Origin: Sphagnum magellanicum
Taxonomy: Eukaryota > Streptophyta > Sphagnopsida > Sphagnales > Sphagnaceae
DNA: 64,000 nucleotides
Reading direction: 5' to 3'
Assembly (NCBI GenBank): GCA_021904315.1
Contig: CM038925.1
Span: 11,286,501 to 11,350,500, forward strand
The notes below the pieces were generated by a model. It was not told the DNA's origin. It worked only from the letters and a program-made list of their open reading frames with translations, and did not search any database. The position numbers were made by a program, and so were the translations under genes. This document shows, piece after piece, positions 56,349 through 64,000 of this stretch (positions within the stretch are counted from its first letter, which is position 1; every line of letters starts with the position of its first letter).

Positions 56349-56505
56349 TCTGAGTTCAATCAATGACTAAAACGAACTTTATTCTTTAGAAAGTTAGAAT
56401 AGCTGGAGGAGACAAGAGGCTGATCAATTTTGTTCTTGTGTTTTGAGGATCTGTGTGTTGTGAGGAGTGTTGCACCTTGCTTCTGTGTCATTGAAATTTT
56501 GGAAG

Positions 56506-59500
56506 ATGACTAGTCCCCAGGGCATGGATGAGTTGTTTTGGGGAAGGGATCATGAGGACGTCAATGACTGGGCGGAACGGCTCACAATGGCGGCTGAGGT
56601 GCGAGACCTCAATGCGGACAAGCTGTTCAAGATCGCCAAACTAAATTTACGAGGTCGAGCAAAAGAATGGTTCAAGAAGCTGCAGCCGGTGCCTACCGAT
56701 TGGGCCGAGTTGAGGACCCAAATCGTGCAGAAATATGGGCGCGTTAACGATGATGACATCCGGATGAAACTGGATGCCATCAAACAAGAGCCGAAGGAGA
56801 GAGTCCAGAAGTACTTTGAACGACTTGACAAGTTGTTTCAAAGGGGGAGGATACCCGACGCTGAGCAAAAGAGAAGATTTTTGGCCAAACTAAGGCCTGA
56901 GATTCGGAAGCTATGCGTCGTAAGGACATTCGCTGATGTTGAGGAGCTGGTAGCTGCTGCTACCGAGGTCGAGAGAGTATTAGGGGAGTTGGGAGAAACT
57001 CCCTTCGAGGCTTTGAGGGAAGAACAGGAAGAAGGGATTGAGGAGACAATAATGGAAAAGCAGGTGACTGCTTTGAACAACACGCTGATGAATTTCTTCA
57101 AGAGGAGTGTGCCGAACTCTGCACCGTCTTCCTCTTCCACAATGTCCAGTGGGTGCCAGCTTTGCAATGGAGGAGATCACATAGGCACTGCATGTCCGAG
57201 GCTAAATGATGCACGGCCGAAATGTGCCAAGTGCAATATGCCGCATAGGACGGAAAATTGTGGGATTAAGTGCTCTTTCTGCGCAGGACTTGGACACTCA
57301 GAAGACAGATGCTGGAAGAAACCTAAAGATGGAAAGGCGCACTCTGGGACAGCCAATTTTGTGGAAGTCTTGATGGATGATGAGCAAACGACTCTGCAGC
57401 AACTAAACAGGTTGTGCGGGGATAAAAATTTATTTTCACACACTCGGGTACCTCGGAGACGAATGCCAATTGAGGTGGCACCCGCGGGTGATGTACCCTC
57501 TCCTGAAATTGTTGGGGAAGGAATAGGTGCGATTCGAAATTCAACTGTTAGATCAAAGATACTATCACATTTTATCAAGGGGAAGATTTCCCTGAGCCCC
57601 ATGGAAACAATCCTGATGATTCCAGGGGAGCTAGAACATCTGGAAAGCTTAGTGAAGCTTGCTCGAAGGAGGAAAGATTCGGAAGCGAATGAGAATCAGG
57701 TGTCGATGGTGTCTGCTGTTCCTGCATTGAGGAAGATTTGCATCAATAAGACGCATCGAAGCAAGACTCTGCATCTGCTGGTGGAGATCAACAATTATAT
57801 TGTTGAAGGGCTGGTTGACACAGGAGCCTCCATGTCCGTTATGGCTGCTGTGGTTGTAAGGGAACTGGGAATGATGCATCTGGTCACTGGATCAGAAACC
57901 TACAAGACTGCGTCGGGGGTCATCACGCAGGCTCTTGGCCGAATTGACGAAGTCCCAATGAAGGTCGGGGGAGTCCAGTGTTCCATGACGTTTATGGTAG
58001 TTGATACGGACAGCTATGATGCGTTGCTTGGATTAGACTTCCTCATAAAAATTGGGGCGATTATGGATGTGGAGAGAGGTTTGATTCAAGTGAGGCATGG
58101 ACCCGGTGCCAACGTGGAAGTGTTGCCTTTGACGATGGTGAATCTATTGCAGAAGATCAACTCGGAGACTCTGATGCGGGAATCTGCGACTGTCTGGCAG
58201 GGTACGTCCACCAGTGGCAATACTAATCTATCTCAGAGTGTGATTGAGGAGGATTCGGTGACCACATCAGATTCTAATACGGGCACTGATCATAGTGAGC
58301 ATGGGGAGCCAGTGCCCGATCCATTGAGGCAGATTGATCCTGAGGATGAGTTTGGAGACAATGGCCTGGAGAAGCTGATAGCGTCAGAAGGATCGCCAGG
58401 AATTTTGCAACTAACATTGCAAGAGCAGACTAACGATTTCATGAATGAAAAAATCACGGATGTAGATGATTATGCAGATTGGTTGAGATGGGTTGCTGAT
58501 GCTAAGCAAGGAAAACGAACCCGGCGTGAAAGCGCGCCTGATGCTGTTGCGACGCTTATGTTGCAGCAAACCTACCCAACGGACATTTCATCAATTCCGA
58601 CGTTGCTGCAAGCTGTTCAGGTAAAAGATGACAGCTTTAGTTGCACAACTACTGGGCCTTCAAGCTCAGCTTGTCATGATGAGATGGGTGATAGATGGAG
58701 GGAGGTCTCTCAACGAATTAGGATAGATAGTGGCTTGGATGAGGAAGCACAGTGGCAACTTTGGGACGTTCTGGAACGATACCAGGAAGTATTTGCTTGG
58801 AACAAGGGTGAGTTGGGTTGCTGTACTGTGGGGGAACATGTTGTGGATACGCAAGGATTCCCACCTTGCAGAGCATCTCCTGAGAGACTGTCCTACTGGG
58901 AGGAGGCCGAGGTGAAGAGGCAAATTGACGCTTTGGTGGAATTGGGCAAGATGAGACCCAGCAGTTCCGAATATGCCTGTCGCGTTACTTTGCCAGCGAA
59001 GAAAGATGGGAGCAGGCGATTCTGTGGAGACTACCGGCCACTCAACGCACAAACGAGGCGTGACGCATTCCCGATGCCGCTCGTGGAAGATGTCATTGAT
59101 CGGCTGGGGAATTCAACATGGTTTACTGCTCTAAATTTACAATCCGGGTTCTGGCAGATTTGAATGGTTCCAGAAGATGTGAAGAAGACTGCCTTGATCA
59201 CCAAGACCAGATTGTATGACTGGACGGTCATGCCATTTGGATTGAAGAATGCAACAAGCACATTCACCAGAACTATGTCTGAGGTCTTCAAGGATTTTGA
59301 CAGCAAGTTTCTGAAGGTGTTCGTGGATGACCTCAACGTCCATAGCGGGAGTTGGATAGAGCACCTTTAGCATCTGGATATGGTTCTGAGCAAACTGAGG
59401 GAAGTAAATCTCAAACTAAACCCGAAGAAGTGTTGCTTTGCTGCAAAGAGTATAGCATTCCTGGGCCATGTTGTTAGTGAGGATGGCACCAGACCAGACC

Positions 59501-61956
59501 CTGGTAAGGTTAAGGCAGTTTTGCATTTTCCTTAGCCAAGGACGGTCACTAACATCAGATCGTTCTTAGGGCTGACAGGGTATTACCGAAAGTATATCAA
59601 GGGCTATGCGCGACTGGCAGCTCCTCTATTTGAGTTGACCAGAAAGGATGTTGATTTTTTGTGGGATGCGGGTTGTCAGCAAGCATTCCAAGCTTTAAAA
59701 ACGGCGCTGGTCGAGGCGCCCATCCTTATACAACCTGATTTCAAGAGGTCGTTCTGTTTGGATGTTGATTGGTCACCCAAGGGGGTCGGAGCCATTTTGT
59801 CACAGAAGGAAGGGAAGTTAGAGAAGGTGGTAGCCTATGCTAGCAAGAGTCTGACAGGGGCACAGAAGAAGTTCCATCCCATGGAAGGAGAGTGCTATGC
59901 ACTCATATGGGGCGTCATGCACTTTAGGCAGTACTTGTATAGGAACCACTTTATTTTGCGCACTGATCACAAGCCACTCGAGTGGTTGGCAACTGTATCT
60001 GATGCACATGGAAGGCGAGGCAAATGGATCGACATGCTGCAGGACTTTAGCTTTAAGATTGTGCACCGACCTGGTATTAGACACACTAACGTTGATGCCT
60101 TGAGTAGAAACCCAATTGGACCAGCCAAGGAAGATGATGATTTCTATGAGGAAATCCAAGACATTGGAGATGCTCAGGCTGGCACACACATCGAAGAAAG
60201 AAGGCTCCTTGTTGTCCAGAATGGCACAGAAATGGAATGGCTCGGGATTAGAAGAAAGGGTAGGGTGTCAGTACAACATCATGCCTGCTGTTTTGGAATC
60301 AACCACTCTATGCGATTCAGTGACCACCATCTGTATATGATTGATATTGTATCTGAGGACGATCAGCCTCAGGAGGTCATTATGTGTGAAGATGGAAAAA
60401 AAGGGAGGAATGAGACTGCACAAAGCAGCACTGCTGGGATGACTCGGCTGAGGAAGAGAACTCACTACTATGACAAGCAACAGCAGTTGGAGCTGGTCTT
60501 GGCAGCTCAACAACTATTGGAGGCAGGTGAACATGATCTTCAATCTGAAGATCTAGATGAAGAAGAGGAATGTGAGGCAGACTCGAGGAGCAGTGACATA
60601 TGGGAAGATGTCAACTGTCTGGAATTGCTGCAAGGGAAAGTACTACCTGACACTGTTGATCATCTGGAATCAAAAAGGGCGAGGAAGAGGATGCTCAATT
60701 ATCATTGGCAGGAGCAGTCACTGTACTTCAAGGGACTGTTAGTACCAAGACCAGCAGATCGTATGGGACTGGTGGTCCAGATGCATGAGGACCTGGGGCA
60801 TTCTGGAGAAGAACGGATTCTGGCTGAGGTGTGCAGAAGGTATTTTTGGCACAACCGAACTCAGGATGTCAAGGCTGTGGTAAGGGTGTGCCAACATTGT
60901 CAAATGGTGAAAAGAACGGGGAGTATATGCTCTGAAGATGAAGAACTAAAGAGCATAGCTATTTGTGACCTGTTCTACAGAGTGGCCATGGATACTGCAG
61001 GGCCGCTGCCTGAGACCAAGTCAAGCAACAAATACATCCTAGTGGCCATTGACCACTATTCAAAATGGTGTGAAGCAAGAGCTGTGGCCGACCATGGAGC
61101 AAAGATAGCAGCCAAGTTTCTGGAGGATGACCTGATCTGCAGGTACGGGGTACCCAAGTTTGTGTTGACCAACAATGGAGGAGAATGGGCAGCAGAATTT
61201 GACGCCATGTGTAAGGATTATGGGATCCATCATCAACACACGGCTCCTCAATGGCCATAATGCAATGGTATGGCTGAACGTCTGATTAAGACGATCAAAC
61301 ATGGCATGACGGTACTGTCTGCAGCACCCAACAATACCAATTGCTGGGATGAGCAACTGGCAAAGGTTTTGTTTGGGTACAGATGCGGAATTCAGTCCAG
61401 CACAAAGTTTTCTCCTTTCATGATTCTAACTGGGCGTACACCATGCCTTAGGGCTGACAACTATTTGCACTCGTTGACTGCCGAGGTTGATGACATTGCG
61501 GATGTGGAGACCATTGCAGAACAGTTCATGCAGAAGGTTAGATTGATCGCCAGCATCCATGAGAAGGTTCTGGTCAATGTGGGGCAGGCTCAACAGAAGC
61601 AGAAAAGGGCCTATGCGACTAGGAAAGGGAAATAGGCTTTTGAAGGCTTGGTTGCTGGTGAGACGATGGTCAAAATGAAGAAGCCTGGGAAGAAGAAGGC
61701 ACTGACTGCCAGCTGGGAAGGTCCCTACCTGTTCGTTGCGCATGCTGATGGGATTGGCAATCTGGACTTCGAAGAAAGGAGCCGCATATGCATTATTCAA
61801 AACGCTGATGGGAACCAATGGGAAAGACCACGAAGGGATCTTCAAGTGTATCACACCCCACAAGGCATGAAGAGCTCAGGGACTCAGCTTTTTAAGGAAC
61901 GGAGGGGTGACATATGTAACCGAACATGGGGTGACCGGACAACGTTGCCGTTGTGA
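56506..61956 (+). pseudogene. Gag-Pol polyprotein (gag, protease, RT, RNase H, integrase) with five in-frame stops
   Basis: One frame without frameshifts runs from ATG 56506 (MTSPQGMDELFWGRDHEDV; an upstream in-frame Met at 56467 is possible). Gag capsid-like domain: residues ~10-170 (ADKLFKIAKLNLRGRAKEWF). Zinc knuckles: CX2CX4HX4C at 217-230, a CX2C variant after it, and CX2CX4HX4C at 256-269. Protease: VDTGAS from residue 437. RT: AKKDGSRRFCGDYRPLN, MPFGLKNATS and FVDD (59320-59331). RNase H: DVDWSPKGVGAIL, EGECYAL and RTDHKPLEW. Integrase: HEDLGHSG plus CQHC, Asp at 60991, Asn instead of Asp at 61171, Glu at 61276. Stops: TGA 59161, TAG 59368, TAG 59533, TAA 61258, TAG 61633. The frame ends at TGA 61954, inside the 3' LTR. 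The intact first 885 codons could still make Gag-PR and part of RT. Confidence 0.9.
61894..61910 (+). other. Polypurine tract
   Basis: AAGGAACGGAGGGGTGA lies just before the 3' LTR (four bases, CATA, between), the expected site for plus-strand priming. It is also coding: the polyprotein frame reads through it as Lys-Glu-Arg-Arg-Gly-Asp. Confidence 0.6.
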
Positions 61957-62733
61957 TCCAGCTCCTGATTTTGTTTGCACCAGCACTTGGCTGGCGGCGC
62001 ATTACTGATCATCACTAAGGCAATGCATGGCGGCTGTTTGGGTTTGATCATGGAAGTTCACCTCTTGAGGAGGACGGCACGAGATCACGGCAACGGAGGT
62101 ACTGGCCTTTATGGTTTGAGGCGGCTTGGCGGCGCCAGAATGGGCATTCATGATGAAGGTAAGTGGCAATTGAGGTAGATCCTGGGAGTTGGACAGGGAA
62201 GGCAAGTTTTTTTTGGAGGAAGGCAGGAGGAAAGAAAAACAGACATGAGGTTTTTGGGCAGAAGAGCTCGGAGCTTGATAGCTAGTCTTACTGATTTTCT
62301 TCCGCTGCCTTAGTAACTAGGACAAAGCTAGCTCCTGCGTTTTTGGAAAGAATCGGATCCAGCAAGGAATGAGGTTGTAGAACAGAGTGGTTTGTGGAGA
62401 AGTGCAGGAGATCAACAGTTTGGAGTGGTCTGTTTTTTTGGAGGAGAGTGTGATAGGGGACAGATAGATCTCAGGCCGTTGTTTGATGTTCTAGGAGGTT
62501 GGACGCTTGTGTTGGCGGAGACTTTTTGTGTAAATCTGAATTGTGAAATTCTATCTTGGAAGCCCTGTGGAGGGATTGTGTCTGCAGGAGGCTCAGAGGA
62601 GTCTGGGTCAGTGCAAGTTGTTGTGAATGCTCTGCTGGTGTGTGTGTGATGAGATGCTAGACCAGTCACAAGCAATGCAGTAGAGTGTGGAGGGGTCTGG
62701 TTGTTGTCTGAGACCCTCTCTTTTTTGGTGACA
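61915..62733 (+). repeat. 3' LTR
   Basis: Begins TGTAACCGAACATGGGGTGA. Differences from the 5' LTR seen by eye: G/A near position 9, T/C near 29, T/C in GG(T/C)TGGCGGCGC, G/A in GGCGGCGCC(G/A)GAATGG, one extra T in the terminal T-run, and two bases in the last seven. The four internal substitutions are all transitions. Confidence 0.88.
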
Positions 62734-64000
62734 CTCACTCTTCCAACCTTTTAATGAATGGAAAGCAATGTCGACCCTTGTATTAGTCGAAAGTGCGTCC
62801 TAATCTCTATTCACAATCTCTTTTAACTATAATTTCAAAAATTACAACTATAGGGTTGTACTACTTCTAAAATTGGGGTGCATACCTTGTTGCCACACAC
62901 ACAAGCATTAACCTTATGTGCATCACCCCAAGTCTAAATTTTGTTATTTCCAAGAGTCCAAGAAGTTAAGCTTATTATAATTGAAAAAAATTGGTTAAAA
63001 GATAATCACATTCTTAACATTTGTGAACATTGAAAATTCCTTTTTAGAGAAAGAATTCACTTGGACTTTTAATATCCTCATTGCATGTCTTCTTGCCCTT
63101 TTCTGAACCATTGCAAATGTTTTCATTTGCGCCTTTGTGTGCGTCTAGTTGTGCCTTTCAAGTCTTGTTTTCTTGGGAGGTTGCCTATTGCTTACAATAA
63201 CTTTCTATATTTGGGAAATGATTGATTGAAAACCTACTCTTTGTTCTATTTATAACATGAGTAGGGGGTTGGTTAGGGTTTCTATGGGAGCATCTCCAAA
63301 TTTTTGCCATTTCATTTACCTAAGTTTGGGACAAAATCATTCTCTATGTTGATGTCCTTCTGTTCATTCTCTAGTTTCCCTTTGATAACATAGTGCCAAT
63401 TTCAAGAAATGTTTTATTTATGTCTTAATTGTTGCATGAATGCTTAACTTTTTGTCGAATAACATTTTGTTATCATTGAAACTTTATCATTCAAATATAT
63501 GTGCTCAAATGTTTACTCTTTGATGATAATGAACTTGTCAGTACTCATTCTAGGACTACCATGATAACAAATTTGTCAATACTCTTTCTAAGAGTACCAT
63601 AATCATTCCCCTCCATTTAATGAATATCTTAGACTAGTTGTTGGTGCATTTATAATTGTGTGTGTTTGTGCCCAAATGTGACATTTTGTTCTTTCACAAC
63701 ATTTGATTATCGTTGGAAAGTGTATTATGAAAAATTCTCATTAACATTCCATTTTTTTCATATGTTGAAATTGAATATCATCTAATTTTTGTCTTGTTCT
63801 AGCACCTCGTCTTTTAGGTTTAAGGTTAAGGTTTGTAACTTGCAACCATCACTTGGTCCTACATGTTTGATGACACTTTGATATTGATTAAGATCCCAAT
63901 TAGTTTTTTGTAGTCACTTTCCTATCTACTATTTTGTGGAATCCCTTTCCTATATGGGGTTAGACAAATATTACGCCTTGTCTTATTCCATGTATTTATT
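62734..64000. other. Non-coding flank, nothing recognised
   Basis: AT-rich DNA with no frame long enough to consider and no recognisable repeat. Some TTTGTCAATACTC(A/T)TTCTA words recur near 63535-63590 as a small local duplication. Confidence 0.45.

Larger units (their letters stand above)
54820..62733 (+). mobile_element. Complete young Ty3/gypsy LTR retrotransposon
   Basis: The element has two nearly identical LTRs, a primer-binding site, two small leader ORFs, a gag-PR-RT-RH-IN reading frame and a polypurine tract, in canonical gypsy order (integrase last). It spans ~7.9 kb. The LTRs differ at about four internal substitutions and one T-run length, so the insertion is recent relative to the decayed DNA around it. 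It cannot be autonomous now because of five in-frame stops and an altered integrase residue. No chromodomain was seen at the C-terminus. The target-site duplication is unclear: CTCA precedes the 5' LTR and follows the 3' copy if both LTRs end in CA. Confidence 0.9.

Noticed and set aside
56550..58120. Minus-strand frames of 66-141 codons opposite gag-pol
   Set aside because: Shadows of the long plus-strand polyprotein frame; no independent motif.
62721..62740. A clean 5 bp target-site duplication for the young gypsy element
   Set aside because: CTCA flanks both ends only if the LTRs end in CA, which overlaps the primer-binding site. The boundary is ambiguous, so no duplication is claimed.

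Overview
The window looks like nuclear DNA of a land plant with a large, repeat-rich genome. It is AT-rich and mostly non-coding. It has GT-AG introns, a TTTAGGG-type interstitial telomere tract, Ty3/gypsy LTR retrotransposons, LINE remains, tRNA-derived SINE heads and many low-copy degenerate tandem repeats. The gag/pol families and the ParB-like gene resemble, from memory, sequences of ferns, bryophytes and conifers more than flowering plants. That placement is an inference and was not searched.

Layout: 1-8.2 kb is intergenic with repeats: a pair of ~620 bp terminal-inverted-repeat elements, a duplicated ~460 bp module with a GTTCCC minisatellite, a SINE head, and a tandemly duplicated 'TAGCC' repeat. 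8.2-9.7 kb holds a proline-rich coding region broken by frame changes and stops. 10.1 kb has a near-perfect hairpin. 11.2-11.9 kb holds the zf-RVT tail of a LINE (minus strand). 14.2-14.6 kb is a degenerate satellite. 16.6-18.9 kb is a second LINE with a dead reverse transcriptase (minus strand). 19-26 kb is AT-rich and gene-free, with short repeats and an imperfect hairpin. 26.1-30.9 kb carries the only clearly intact host gene: a six-coding-exon, membrane-anchored sulfotransferase-like protein of 359 residues with a probable 5'-UTR exon and telo-box repeats upstream. 32.5-34.3 kb holds a family of AATTGAATT-rich elements, one of them a large foldback. 35-39 kb is very AT-rich with tandem repeats. 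39.3-45.5 kb has two degraded Ty3/gypsy fragments facing each other: a gag on plus, and gag-protease-RT-RNase H without integrase on minus.

The most interesting accessory region is 46.9-51.1 kb (minus). It is a decayed, intron-containing gene with a ParB/sulfiredoxin-like motif (WDDNHRLQAW) and, further downstream, a segment that resembles the end of a Rossmann-type DNA methyltransferase. A ~125-150 bp satellite lies in two blocks upstream of it (51.2-51.8 and 54.2-54.6 kb). A second broken gene of unknown type lies at 53.3-53.7 kb (plus).

54.8-62.7 kb is a young, structurally complete Ty3/gypsy element with ~818 bp LTRs that differ at only a few sites, an initiator-Met-type primer site, a polypurine tract and one gag-PR-RT-RH-IN frame. 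That frame is interrupted by five stops, all explicable as C-to-T changes, and the integrase has Asn in place of its second catalytic Asp. Two extra small ORFs sit between the 5' LTR and gag and share a repeated motif (VGD...V.HSG). I do not recognise them. 62.7-64 kb shows no gene. All calls come from reading the sequence; no search was run.
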